The notes: generated from the letters alone by a model not told the origin. A DNA stretch of 64,000 bases from Saxidomus purpurata (GCA_022818135.1 JAFMSR010000002.1:50541870-50605869), one strand, 5' to 3'. Positions 38,314-50,482 are shown, numbered from the stretch's first letter. Made by a program: numbers and translations.

Positions 38314-41300
38314 AAGTACACAGCTTAATGAGCCTACATGTGCACAATTAAACAAGTTTTGAGAATATTTGTTTCAACCATCAATCAGAAGTGTAGGAAA
38401 TGATGTCCATATGTTTTGAATTTTTCTGGAGCAACTGTGTTATGAAAGGCGTCAAGTTCTCTGAATTTCATATCCAACATGACAACTTTGATAAAATACT
38501 TTAATAAGAGACATTAAAATACATTGTATGTTCCCTAAATCTTCTGTACTTCATTGTTTGCACACTACGTAACCTGAAGACAGAACAAACTAAGATGACA
38601 TTTACAAAAGTACAAAAATTATTGATGCCATACTAATCTAATAAAAAAGGACAATAAATTATAATTATGACAAATGCCTACATCTATCAGAAGTTTTGAG
38701 CCTTTTGATTTTTTGATCACAGCCTTTGAAAGCCTCCACTAGCTCTATTACAATACGGCATCTTCCAAGATGAAAGCTTACTTAAGTAAACAGTTCTCAG
38801 ACAATAAAACACTTTCAAGAAACCATTGCCATGGTATTTCTGTATTGGCTGAGGTTATCAAAATGCTTTTAAGGAAATGACAAGTAAATAATTTGGTGAT
38901 ATATAGACAGAAACGAACCTTGATATTAGATACCGGTAAATAAATACTTAGTAAAAATACAAAGCTCTTATCGGCAGTGAAGTGGTCAAAATGGCGAAAA
39001 ACAAGATGTAAGAAATCAGATACACCATCGAGGCGTCACTCGATCATGGGTCACGACTGCACAGTAGCATAGACATTAATGTCTGAGCAATTCCCTGAAA
39101 GCTTTAATAGAAATATAGATGGTAGCAAAAACTATAACAGACACTTTATTAAAAGCGAGGTTATAACATGTGGGAATATCACATTCTGTGATTATTTTCT
39201 TTTGTGGAAATGTCAAACGTGAATGTGTGATTCTATAACAGAAGCTGTGAAGATATTGAGAAATGTTTTCAATATTGAAGGTAGAAATAACAAAGTCACA
39301 TATATCTTTATTTAGATGTGGTATTTTTGACAGCAGGACTGGTGTTGCTTATAATGATGACTACCAGTCAATGTAAATTTCTATTTTTTTTTATAGATCA
39401 CAAATCTAAACAATTGTCACTCAAACATTAAATCTATTATCCTTTAAAAAATGAGCTATTTAATAAGTAAAATTCTATGGTAACTGTGACCTTGAACTTT
39501 CATCAAGTCAATGGGGGCCACCTCCATCCTATAATCTAATTCCCAACCAGACTCAGTAAAAGAGCTCACCAGTGATTTAGAATTTCCAGGGATCATAAAT
39601 TCATTTTACACACATAATAATTGTACTCACATAGCCCTTTTCTAGGAGAGAAAATCATTTTTACATGTCAAACAATTCAGTATAGAGTAATTTACAACAT
39701 CAATTTCCATTTCCATCACTGGAAAATATACAACTGCTTATCAAACAGTACAACTATATTTCCTAGAACATTGTCCGACATGAAACAGAGGTCCATCTAA
39801 TTAACTTGAGAGACCTTTGATTTGTGACACACATTAGTAAAAGATCAAATACAATTTACCAGTTTCTGATCAATTAGCCACTGACCATATACAAGCCAAT
39901 GTGTCCAGAGACACTGTTTACCATCTGCCCTGCTTCCGAAACCAAACAAATGTTTAGAGCAGTTACACACTAAAAAGCCACAAGGATCCAAATTAAATGA
40001 TAAGATCATAACTGGCCATAACTAGAAGGCTTAATTAACTTAATTGATTCTATCATTTATTTTCCAGGGACAAATATGGTACTGTCCTGTTTGTAAACAG
40101 TTTATCTTGGGAGAAGTCCACTTGCATGATGAAAACGCTTCAATAGGATTCCGATAGAAAATTGCAGTAGCAGAATTCTTTGCCAATACTAGATTTCACT
40201 TTACTTCAGTGTAGTGCCTTTTCAAAGACACGCATTTTCTTCCTTCTTCAAGCTTAGGTCAGACTGCTGGACAGGAAGTAACAAATCCATTAACAAAACT
40301 TAAAATCTACTGCCTGAAAATACCCCACCACACTGTCTTCAATCCACCACACCACAATGACAGAAGCTCTTCCCAAGATTTACTCATTGTAATTTTACTT
40401 AGATAATGAGAGAATGAAAACAGACTTGATTTAACTTTTAAAAGCAAAATGCATTTCTCTATCTTGATAAATTACATTTCCAATGCACATCACTTGTACA
40501 AGATAAATGTGACATTTATTTGTTTTTCAGTTGCACTTGACAAGAGAAAGTTCATCAGCAGAAGGTATCATGAGAATACAGTACTCTTAACTCCTTCAAA
40601 TTCTATTTAATCTGCAAAAATTTATCTTAAAACATTAGGTTTATAGAAGAAATTCATTCTACTGTCGACAAAAAAAGAGTTCCAGAAATAAATCTCTAGT
40701 CGGGCTTGTTTTAAAAATTTTACAATAAAATTTGATCAACTTCCCTCCGGATATCAAAATGTCAAAGTTTTTATTGCAAACCAGGAAAAAAAACCCCTGT
40801 ACCATCGGAGTTTGTATATTAATACACAGAGAAACATTAAATGACAAGGTATATATCGTAACCAGTCGCTGAAAGGGTTTATTACTGTGATTACATTAAG
40901 TCATTCCCTATCTTTATTTCAAATCCCATCTCTGGTTTATTGTTTTTCCACATTTTCATTACTTATTTCAGTAGCTTGGAGCACTTGCTCCAGTATCTCT
41001 AGTTCATCTAAGGTTGGGTGCATAACAGTTTCTATCAAATCTGTCAATCACATGTAAACTGTTACTGTACAGTCTACCTTTTTCATTGTCTATCACAATC
41101 ATGTAAACTTGCAATTATCATACAGTACAGGCTTTTAACTGGTCCTCATTTTCATTTGTAAATCATATGAAAACTGGAAGTTATATACTTAAAGAATGTG
41201 GGTTGCTAACTGACCCTCATTCTTATTGTCAATTATAATGTACACAGTCAATGTACACTGTACGTTTACTGTTTTTAGCTCAGGCCAGTCTTTTATTTCT

Positions 41301-43503
41301 AAAACAATTATAACACCTAAAGTTCAGGGCATTCATTGGTTTTAAGCCTTTCTACAATATCAACTTTTTCTTCAAAACGTATAACCTTAGCAGTAAAATG
41401 AAACAGGGTGAATTTGTGATTCAAGATGTGAACGGTGAAAAAATTCCTTCAGGAATTTTAAATTCAAACTAATTTAAACCAATTTCTTGTCTATTAATTG
41501 ATATATACTTCAGATTGCTGCCAACAGATTAAAGTATATGAGAATGTTTAAAATAATGCAATGTATGCTGAACAAAATATATAAATATATAATTAAATGC
41601 TAACTGCAATTTTGCTTTGCTATTGAATTTTAGAAGGTACCATATATTTTTAAAACAGAAACAATTGCTCTAGCGAATATGAATTTATGGCGAATCATGT
41701 TTTAATATATTTGAGAATGAGGAAAAAATTGGTTATAAAATATATCAAATCTATAGCAAAGAAGTTGTTTTTAGATTGTTAAAAAAATGACTTGATAAAA
41801 TGGAATCTGTATTATTACCTGGTTCCAAACATAAAATTTATTTTTAAGACCTGGTGGGTTTCAGAGGATCTGTTTTACATTGGCTGTAATCAATCCTGGC
41901 TCGTTATGCCATTTTTACATAATCTCTATGAAATAAATTTGTATGATAAAAAACCATCAACATTTAATGATTCAAAATGAATAGGTAAGACCAACCCATT
42001 TTAAGATAAAGTACTGGGATAAATTGTGGCTCATTCATAAGTTTTTAAGATGGGTAAAACTGATAGGCGGGGGAAAAATCCCTGAGAGCAAAATAGCATT
42101 TATCATATAAAATTAATCATAGACATTTTGTCTCAAAAATACATGTGGTTGAATAGTTTGAATTAATCAGAAATGAAAATATAAGTAACATAAATTTTCA
42201 TCTATTTATACAACACGTATTTAGGTATCAACGGTGCTTTGATTTCACAGTTAATTTATTACATTTTCAATATGGCTGCTTAATTAATATTAACTATATT
42301 TCAAAACTGAAAATGATGTTTAATACAAAAAGTGATCTGATTGGCCGCACACTATCAAATTAAATCGACAAAAAAATGTTAATGAATTAAAAGCTTTTCA
42401 AACAAAAATATGATGAAAATATAAAGTATTATATTTACAAAAGTATTTTTTGCCCGAGGCTTAGAGGTTTGGGACTATATCACCGAGACCTCTAAAATGT
42501 TGAAAACGCATTAGATCAGCAGATTTGAATTAAGATATCTTTTTTTCGTATATAAGCTCTAAAACAAAATTATATAATCATCAAAAACAATAATTTCAAA
42601 GTTAAATTAATAACAAACATTCGTCAGAAAAAATGAAAGTTATCAGGTAAATCAGTCAAAGCACGGGACAAACATGTTTGCTTTAATTTTCTTAAGTACT
42701 TTATAATACAAAACATCATATTTAGTAATCAATTTGTAAATTCAATTAAATGGAAAAACTAAGTTTGTATCAATTGAAATGATGAACTTTGGCTATCATA
42801 GAAGCATCAGCTAGACAGTCAGGCTCGGCTGGGAACGTTTGTTTGGTTACTATAGTTAATTTTAACGATCAGCTCAGCTGCTGCTAATTGCAGAATGGAA
42901 GGACTTCTAAACTTGAAATGAATTCAATTATGAAAGTATGCGAACATTGTTAATTACTGCTTTAATACAGTAACCATTTGTTGCAACACTTTGTAAACCG
43001 CTTCCTTCAAGTGGAAATTAGAACCATTTTGTCTAGAAAACAAGTGTTCCATAGATATTTTGTTCTTGCTGGCAGACATACACTGACCAAGGGAGGTAAA
43101 CAAAACTTTAAGGGGAGATCATTCATTAAGATAAGTACTCCCACACTCCACTTTCTCTCATCGTCTTTGAGATAATGATGACTGGAAACAGAAATACTGA
43201 AAGGGGAATCACTCTATACAGACTTATACAACAGTTAACTGTCTTGTATTCTGCACTTTCCCATATTGCTAGTTCCAGCCTGACTGTTTCAAGTTTGCAG
43301 TCAAATCCTGCTAGAGATAAATAATATATATAATAGCCATAAGACAGATCAACAGATAGATCAACAGACAGATCAACAAACAACAGAGACATGATCTTCA
43401 TGTGTCCTCCTGTTGCGAAGCAGTAACTGTTGCCAGGGCAACACAACAAGAAAAGTCTCTAACTAGAAGTACATTCATTCTGAAGGGTAATTTCATTAGT
43501 CTG
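38314..43503. other. Intronic stretch without supported genes
   Basis: AT-rich, no exon seen. A short hairpin TTAGAGGT ... ACCTCTAA lies at about 42459-42497. A GATCAACA-type microsatellite lies at about 43347-43380. Confidence 0.5.
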
Positions 43504-43935
43504 AAACAAGAGTGCCAAACTGTCCAAAAATACGCCTGTTAGTGGACAACTTTAAATTGTTCCAACTTTGGCAATAAAAGGGCTATTACTCCAGAGTGAC
43601 TCAGGCAATTTGTCTGCTTGCTTGCAAAAACATTAGGCCAATATTCATTTGCAGCAAGTTTAGTAAAGATTTGTCAAGAATTGTTTAAGATAGTGACCAT
43701 ACAACTCCATCTTAGTCAAATTTTGGGAATTAATGGGCAATAACTGCAGAGTGACTGGGGCAAGTTAACTGGTAATCAAACTTGGCAGTTAATGGGCAAT
43801 AACTGCGGAGTGACTGGGGCGGGTTTGGCAATGAATGGGCAATAACTGTAGAGTGACTGGGGCAAGCTAACTGGTAATCAAACTTTGCCAAGGTATTATG
43901 CCAAGTTTTGATGGATACCTGCATGTCACAGGTTA
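43504..43935 (+). mobile_element. Possible Helentron-like element with 59-bp tandem core
   Basis: It starts AACAAGAGTGCCAAAC, the same 5' start as other elements here. A unit AATGGGCAATAACTGCAGAG-TGACTGGGGCAAG occurs at 43733, 43792 (shortened to 42 bp) and 43834. No terminal hairpin was found, so the 3' boundary is a guess. Confidence 0.4.
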
Positions 43936-44086
43936 ACCTATAATACTTGGCATACACAAAAAAACATTTAAACCTGCAAATTACATGAACTGAAAACTTG
44001 CAACACAGTTTACTTAAAAATAATCTAACTGGTATGCAACATCTTCAAATATCCATTAACAGGGGACATAACACAGCATCACTTAC

Positions 44087-44270
44087 CTGGATTATCTAAA
44101 TCTGCTTTAGTAATGACTACATCTCTAGGTGGAGCAAATCTCGATGCAGCTGACAAGAAAGAGCCATGCTTCCTACTGGCAACCTCTGTTCTGGGTTTTG
44201 CCCGTTCCATTTGAATCTGTGAGTGATTGTAAGATTTCTGAACATCGTAAGATCCTGGTGGTGGTACTTC
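44087..44270 (-). CDS. STPG2: Internal exon of STPG-repeat (sperm-tail PG-rich) protein, STPG2-like
   Basis: On the minus strand this 184-nt block is open in one frame (61 codons plus one base). It is preceded by a pyrimidine-rich acceptor ending TTTTCAG and followed by a strong GTAAGT donor. The peptide starts EVPPPGSYDV, a classic STPG/SHIPPO P-P-G-S-Y motif, and carries the usual second element of the repeat, SFLSAASRFAPPRD (small, hydroxyl-rich, then Arg-Phe). It ends ...DLDNP plus a G that starts the next codon. STPG proteins are known from sperm flagella and cilia, where several bind axonemal microtubules; that role is inferred from the family. The closest relative I can name is STPG2; STPG1 or an ODF3/CIMAP-type protein is the alternative. 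It enters in phase 0 and leaves in phase 1, which fits the exon at 7428-7543 exactly. Confidence 0.85.
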
Positions 44271-44865
44271 CTGAAAATATACAAAATATGCAAAATAGTC
44301 ATATACTTGAAATGTTACTTTCTTTTACTGGATTGCAGACAGTCACTTTGCAAAGCTTACTAGCTATGCTTGTGACTTTAGACTTTATTCACTTAAGTAT
44401 AAATGTTGGACACTTGTATTTATAGCTTCCAAAATTTTAATCTGTGCATGAGATTTGAACTCATACTTTTTGCAACAACACATTATATAGAAAGCAGGTT
44501 CAAAACCTGAAGTCTGACTAAAAGAGGCATTTTAAGTACTCCAGATAAAACTGATAAATTTCTGATCGAAGCAGTGAAAGCACACTACCAAAATGAAGAA
44601 ATGTTAACAAATCTAGGGTTAATTTTAACTTCATCTTAACCATAATGGAACTTTTATCAGTTGTGAAAATCGGACAAGAGCTCTTTCTACCTGCAGCTGC
44701 AAAAATGAAGTATCGACAGCCAATTAAGTCTGAACACTGTTACATCACTGACACAGATAACTATTTCCATTTATTCACATCATTATCTCAAGACAAGGGG
44801 TATCGCAGGGTACCCTCACGAAAAGAAACCTGCTGTCAATAAGCCCATTAGTCAGGTTAGATTAC

Positions 44866-44928
44866 CTTAAACACCTTAGCAGAAACTCTCCTGGAAGTAA
44901 TGACTTTAGCGGTACATTCTGCGATATC
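44866..44928 (-). CDS. Candidate short exon upstream of the STPG exon
   Basis: On the minus strand a 63-nt block lies between an AG acceptor (TTTTGAATCAG) and a GTAATC donor and is open in phase 0 at both ends: DIAECTAKVITSRRVSAKVF plus K. If joined to the exon at 44270 it would read ...ITSRRVSAKVFK then EVPPPGSYD. This parallels the spacing ITKDQRF...EVPGPGAYE of the exon at 7428-7543, so it looks like the spacer half of an STPG repeat. Against it: the pyrimidine tract is weak, and such short open AG-GT blocks occur often by chance in AT-rich DNA. Confidence 0.4.
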
Positions 44929-45592
44929 CTGATTCAAAATCGTGATAAATATGCCGAAACGCAATGTTTTCCAAGACTTGCGCCACTGATATGTGTTAAC
45001 ATTGCATGATAAAATACAGAAAACATCTCAAAGACAAATGGTTTCTTGGTGTTTTGCTATGATATGATTCAAGATTTAAAGTTTCCGTCTTATCAAATTT
45101 TATGAGGAGAAAGAAAATCAGTGGGAAAGTTACTCTAATTTTTGTTACATAAAACACCTGTATTATTTATTTCTCACCAAGGGCTTAATAGACATTTACT
45201 TATAAAGCTGTCGTTAACAATCAATTATAATTCAAAATGTCTTGACATTTTTCTGTTTTTGGGTGCATTGTGATTGAGTGCATTAGAATTGTTGGCGACA
45301 ATGAACATGTCGCTATTTTCTAATTGGATTGGTTTTGCAATTGTCTATCGTTTTTTGGACGACAAAAATGCAACATTGCTTCAGTTTTGTTTCTACTAGT
45401 GAAACTTGAATGTGACAATACTGGCAGATTTTATTGTTTTATGCAATCATTCATAGATGGTTACTTTTTGTCTATATATATATGAAGACCATCCATCATA
45501 ACTGGCATTTGCTGTGCTGATAAATTTATTCAAGATGTCTATGATGGCCCTGCATTGCTCACCTTAACCCAAAGTGACATATTTTGGTAATA

Positions 45593-45614
45593 AAAAATCA
45601 TTTAAGTACATGGT
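45593..45614. repeat. Left copy of an exact 22-bp direct repeat flanking an element
   Basis: AAAAATCATTTAAGTACATG plus GT, identical to 46557-46578. It abuts the first base of the element. Confidence 0.9.
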
Positions 45615-46556
45615 ATGCCCCCACACGCCACTGTTCTGTCCAACTCTAGGAACATTTTACACATGTGCCCGAGTTGAAACAAATCAACAATGGGAAGAAT
45701 TTGTTAAATTTGGTCGCGCAAGTTCCTTCCTTTCTACCATCTACACATTAGTTGTTCTTCCTGGAAGTTTAAGCAAAATCTGCATCCGGTTTAAGGAGTT
45801 GATTAAAAATTTCTACATAGTATTATTGAAAAAATCAACAAAGGGCCATAATTCTGTTAAATTTGGTTGCGCAAAAATTCCTTCCTTTTGCCATTACACA
45901 TTAGGTTGTTACGGAAGTTTAAGCAAAATTGCCACGGTTTAAGAGGAGTTGCATTCACAAAATTTCTACATAGTATATAGTGAAAAAAATAACAAAGGGC
46001 CAAATTCTGTAAAATTTGGTTGTATCAAAATTTTTTTCCCCAAAATCCAAAATTTCCCCCCCCCCCTTTACTACCATCTAACCTTAAGTTGTATCCCTGT
46101 AAGTTTCAGCAAAATCTCCATCCGGTTTAAGAGGAGTCACTTCACATAGTATTCAGTGAAAAAATCAACAAAGGGCCATAATTCTGTTAAATTTGGTCAC
46201 AGCAAAAATCCTTCCTTTACTACCATCTACACATTAAGGTGGTTCACCCTATAAGTTTAAGCAAAATCTGCCATCCGGTTTAAGAGGAGTTGCGTTCACC
46301 AAAATTCTACATAGTATCTAGTGAAAAAAATCAACAAAGGGCCATAATTCTCTTAAATTTGGTCGCAGCAAAAATTCCTTCCTTTACTACCATCTACACA
46401 TTAAGGTTGTTCATCCCTGTAAGTTTAAGCAAAATCTGCCATCCGGTTTAAGAGGAGTTGCGTTCACAAGATTTCGGCGGACAGGACGGACGGACTGACG
46501 GACTGACGGACGGACGGACAAGTGCAACGCTATATGCTCCCACATTGTGGGGGCAT
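45615..46556 (+). mobile_element. 942-bp Helentron-like element with 11-bp inverted ends
   Basis: The ends are exact inverted copies: ATGCCCCCACA at 45615 and TGTGGGGGCAT at 46546. The 3' end is itself a 23-nt palindrome (ATGCTCCCACA-T-TGTGGGGGCAT, one imperfect pair). The core repeats a unit of roughly 150-185 bp (AACAAAGGGCCATAATTCTG, TCCTTCCTTTACTACCATCT, CCGGTTTAAGAGGAGTTGCG) about five times, followed by a GACGGACGGACT microsatellite (46481-46520). An exact 22-bp direct repeat flanks it. A C-run lies at about 46049-46058. The 122-codon frame at 45574-45942 runs through this repeat and is not a gene. Confidence 0.7.
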
Positions 46557-46578
46557 AAAAATCATTTAAGTACATGGT
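46557..46578. repeat. Right copy of the exact 22-bp direct repeat
   Basis: Identical to 45593-45614 and directly abutting the last base of the element. Confidence 0.9.
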
Positions 46579-46794
46579 ATAGAGTTCCTAACTGACATCC
46601 AGTCGAATTTCTGGGAAGAAATTTCCAGTTTTCTCAACATACATAAGCAAAATTGAAAACAATATTATTTCAAATGAGGAAACCCAACATTCATTAAACC
46701 TTAGGTTTGGTTGAAGTGTGAAGCAATTATTGACAATAGCTGAAAATTTCAACAGCTCTCCTGGAGTACTTCCATTTCAGGCCTGAGACAATGT

Positions 46795-47195
46795 GTAACC
46801 AATGTGGTAGTTTGGCAAAGGTCAACACACTTGTAACAAATGTGGTAGTTTGGCAAAAGTCAACACACTTGTAACCAATGTGGTAGTTTGGCAAAGGTCA
46901 ACACACTTGTAACCAATGTGGTAGTTTGGCAAAAGTCAACACACTTGTAACCAATGTGGTAGTTTGGCAAAGGTCAACACACTTGTAACCAATGTGGTAG
47001 TTTGGCAAAAGTCAACACACTTGTAACCAATGTGGTAGTTTGGCAAAGGTCAACACACTTGTAACCAATGTGGTAGTTTGGCAAAGGTCAACACACTTGT
47101 AACCAATGTGGTAGTTTGGCAAAAGTCAACACACTTGTAACCAATGTGGTAGTTTGGCAAAAGTCAACACACTTGTAACCAATGTGGTAGTTTTG
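46795..47195. repeat. 38-bp minisatellite, about 10.5 copies
   Basis: The unit is TTGTAACCAATGTGGTAGTT plus TGGCAAAGGTCAACACAC; anchors are 38 bp apart (46831, 46869 ...). The first seven copies alternate strictly between GGCAAAGGTC and GGCAAAAGTC, so the array grew in part as a 76-bp dimer. The last copies decay into unique sequence. Confidence 0.95.
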
Positions 47196-48628
47196 GAAGT
47201 CAAGAAAATCACAGCCATTGTGGTGGCTTTGCACTTCAAGACAACTGTAGTAAATGTGGTGGTTTTTCTATAGTCAGGAGAATTGTAGGTATAAAGCTGT
47301 TTTGCAATACAATAAAACTGTATTAATCTAGTAAAATATTGAATGATTTGAGAAAATAGCGTGTATTTGAATATGAGATGTTCTGACAACAGCAAGAAAA
47401 TGTTGAGACTGTGGTTTTTCTGCAATACTCAAGAAAACTGAACCTTTAGTGCTGTATCTCGTAACGATTTTGTTAAATAAATAATATTCTTGAAGAATGC
47501 AGATGATCATATTAAAATGCTGGCTATGTGCATGCAAAAGAAATTTGACAAAATTTCTTTTCAACTCAAAGTCATACAGAAAATAACTGATCTCAAAGGA
47601 TGAAATGAATGCAAATATAAGTATGAGGAGTAGAATACATTAACTTAATTATCTTAAACTAACCTTGATTAGCAAATTAAACCAAAGCAAACAAGTTATG
47701 AAAGTAAAGTAATTTCACATGTAATTAAACGTCTTTATTTTGACACGAGGACTTTTGAATAATTTATCATGCCCTTAATCTCAGATTAAAAAATGTATTA
47801 ACATCAAAACAGTTAATTTGCTTGCATATGTAACATAAAACACATTAATAATATGAATCATATGTACATAAGTTTGCTGGTCACAGAATTAATCTCATAT
47901 TAAAGCTTGAGGCAAAGGATGTACTAGAAGGTGTGAAATTGGCAAATAATGATGGTAACATAATGCCAACTAGCAAAGACAGGAAAAATTTGGTCCTGCT
48001 GATGAAAGAATGCTTCAGAATTGTAAGAATAGTTGTGTTTACTGCACAGGGTTCCTATGCTGACTCTGAAAAAATCAAGCATTGAGACAAAAAATAAAGC
48101 TGTTTTTCAAGCAATCTGAGTGGTACTTGTTGCCTGTTACCATAAATTGACTACTGTAAACATAATAAGAGATTATAACCAAGCCCCCTGTCTCATTGTA
48201 CTTAGCAGCCTAAAGATGGGTCTTACTTAAAAAGCACTCATTGAAAAAGTGTTGATACTGAAAATAATTACTGGAGCATAAAATTATAAAATATTTTTGG
48301 GATGTACTGAAAATTAATGCTCAAAATTCTACGAAATGCTGCATCATAAAACAGTATCACAAAACAATATGATGTGATAAATTAACACAAAGAGTTGTCT
48401 GTTGTTTTTGTCTGTCTATGTCATTAGGTTTTATTGAATTAAGGAAATAATGTTGTACTGAAGACAATTGTCACATTCTTAAAGCACTTTATTAATTCAG
48501 ATTTGTAATAAAGGTAAATGAGCCCCACTGTGCAAAATAAAACCTTAGGCCTTTGCCATAAGTATATTATTATCAAAATCATCGTTTAACGATGCGATAA
48601 TCCTGTATGTTTATACAGCAAGGACATA
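47196..48628. other. Stretch without supported features
   Basis: AT-rich. Some further decayed units of the 38-bp array (AATGTGGTGGTTT) lie up to about 47265. No exon was recognised. Confidence 0.5.
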
Positions 48629-48814
48629 CAGTAACTCTGTATATAACAACTCCTGATGTAGCTAAATTCCAGGTATAAGGAACAAATTTCCTGGGACCAA
48701 GTTTTTTCCTTCTTAATTTTATATGAAATGCTGTATCGATAAAACACACTCTGGATATAAGGAACAATTTAAATGGTGCCAAGGAATTCATTATACAGTA
48801 TACAGAGTTTACTG
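48629..48814. mobile_element. 186-bp MITE with TA duplication
   Basis: The ends CAGTAACTCTGTATA and, inverted, CAGTAAACTCTGTATA are flanked by TA on both sides (48627-48628 and 48815-48816). The interior has further near-inverted boxes (GGTATAAGGAACAA, GGATATAAGGAACAA). CAGT ends and a TA target suggest a Tc1/mariner or pogo-type non-autonomous element. Confidence 0.65.
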
Positions 48815-48816
48815 TA

Positions 48817-50480
48817 TTGAGTAATATTACAGAAAACTGGTATAATTATATATAATTATGTATTTAGCAATGATTAAACTTTCTCTCTTTTTTACAATGA
48901 GTCATTGCATGATATGATCGGTTTTTGCAAAGCACAGCTCAAATATTCCAAATACAAACCAGGATATTTTTTATGTGATGCCGAGCTTACATCAACAACG
49001 TAGTTAACAAAGAAAAATTTAGTGCGATATTTTACGATGTCTTTGCATTAGCACAGAGTTCAACAGTGCTTCAGAGAGACAATGCTTTTATTATGACCAA
49101 TGAAATCAGAAGCAATGTTTATTGAGAATGAACTGCTGATATATTGTTTGAATGCACTAGGATCATCATAAACGTCTTCACACAATCATCATAAAATCGT
49201 CACAAAAAATATTGGTTACAGCACTTATTCTTATTAGCAAACAACGTAGAAACACTTCGATTTATCTGAAACTATTGTGCACGATAGAAATGAAGCCGCA
49301 ATGTTATATTGGTGACGTCTGACAGCTTGACTGTGTCATTAAAAACTGCTCTCGATCCTGTTTTTGTATCATGGAGCTTAAAAAGCACTCACTGCAGGTT
49401 CTTTAAAATCTACAACTATTAAAAGAATTTTCAAGTAAGAGGCAATGATTTCTGTCATGACAAAAATCAGTTTATTTTTCATAGAAAGTTTGTTGCTTTT
49501 TTCTTTGTTTCTTGAAGTTAAACACCAATTTCAGTAGTTCAGTTATGTACATGTGGGTGATTTACTTACCCATGATTCCTGAGAAGGACTCAGCACTAGA
49601 ACTCAAATGTCTGTAAAGAAACAACAGTCAGGGCTGTAGCAGGGCTCCAGACTTATGACCCTCAACCAGCCAGAAACCATTCAGTGATAACAAGTCAAGC
49701 CAGCAACTTTAACCATCCACAGAGACAGGTGGAAATTCAATTAGCATAACTATAGATACTAAGTAATACAAATTTAAGTTCATCGAAGGGCAGCAACTCT
49801 TGCACTTCATGTCTATCACAGAGTAAAATGATTGGTAACAAAATTAGCAGCCGATGACTAACAGAGAGCAACTTAAGCAAGAATGAGCAATCTTTCATAC
49901 AAAAGGGTTCTTCTGATCCTGTATTCACAAAATAGTGAAAAAATTATTCATCACAGACTTGAAGCAAAATATTCGCCACTCACGTCATTTTCCTAAACAT
50001 CATAACCTAACCACAGTCTAAAAAATATTTTCAATCAACCTGCCACACTTAAAAGAAAAAACAACAACAACATTACAAACATGAGAACATAAAATTACGG
50101 CTTAGCAACGAAAGCTGTAGAAACCAGGAAATCATTTTAAGAGGATGAAACTGCATGAAACTGTAATAATCGTCTTCTATATTTGCCACCATCATACAGC
50201 AATCCTATTTAATCACAGAAACTAAGCTTTGATTCCAGTCCAATACAGTCACAGGATGCCTGATGCCACTATCAATAGCAGTATAATCATGCTGGGGATT
50301 GGCTGAGTTCTATCAAAGTGACCACTTTTAGTCAGCTTTTTTGGTCTGTTTGATTAAATTTGCTATTCGTAGCAACCACATTTCCTACTTTTTTAATTCT
50401 TTGTAACAACAACCATATTACCACAATGTAGTGTACAATTATGGAGTCTTTGATTAAAACGTAAAATTGACACTTGCATG
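48817..50480. other. Stretch with one candidate micro-exon
   Basis: Contains only the candidate micro-exon at 49570-49610 described above. The rest is AT-rich with no features I can support. Confidence 0.5.
49570..49610 (-). CDS. Candidate micro-exon on the STPG strand
   Basis: A 41-nt minus-strand block has a strong acceptor (TTTCTTTACAG) and a strong donor (GTAAGT). Only one frame is open, reading HLSSSAESFSGIM with a base left over at each end. The Ser-rich, Phe-containing segment resembles the spacer half of an STPG repeat. Its exit phase (1) does not fit the exon at 44866 or the normal acceptor at 44270, so a further exon would be needed between them. It could also be an untranslated exon or chance. 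Confidence 0.3.
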
Positions 50481-50482
50481 TA

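Larger units (their letters stand above)
7544..44086 (-). other. Giant (36.5 kb) intron of the STPG-repeat gene
   Basis: Inferred intron joining the two STPG exons: phase 1 on both sides, GT donor and AG acceptor, with the PGPG motif completed only when the ends are joined. It contains nearly all the minisatellites of the window, at least two hairpin-ended Helentron-like elements, a SINE remnant and a 766-bp DNA element. I saw no other STPG exon inside it. A micro-exon of a multiple of three bases would not disturb the phase and cannot be excluded. Confidence 0.7.

Noticed and set aside
37771..38355. Three minus-strand frames of 172-194 codons
   Set aside because: They are readings of the 19-bp satellite; the same peptide appears in all three frames because the unit is not a multiple of three.
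45574..46149. Frames of 122 and 66 codons
   Set aside because: They run through the tandem core of the 942-bp element and reflect its repeat unit (FYIVLLKKSTKGHNSVKFGC and a diverged copy).
46795..47195. CRISPR-like regular repetition
   Set aside because: Units are directly adjacent with no unique spacers and the context is eukaryotic; it is a minisatellite.
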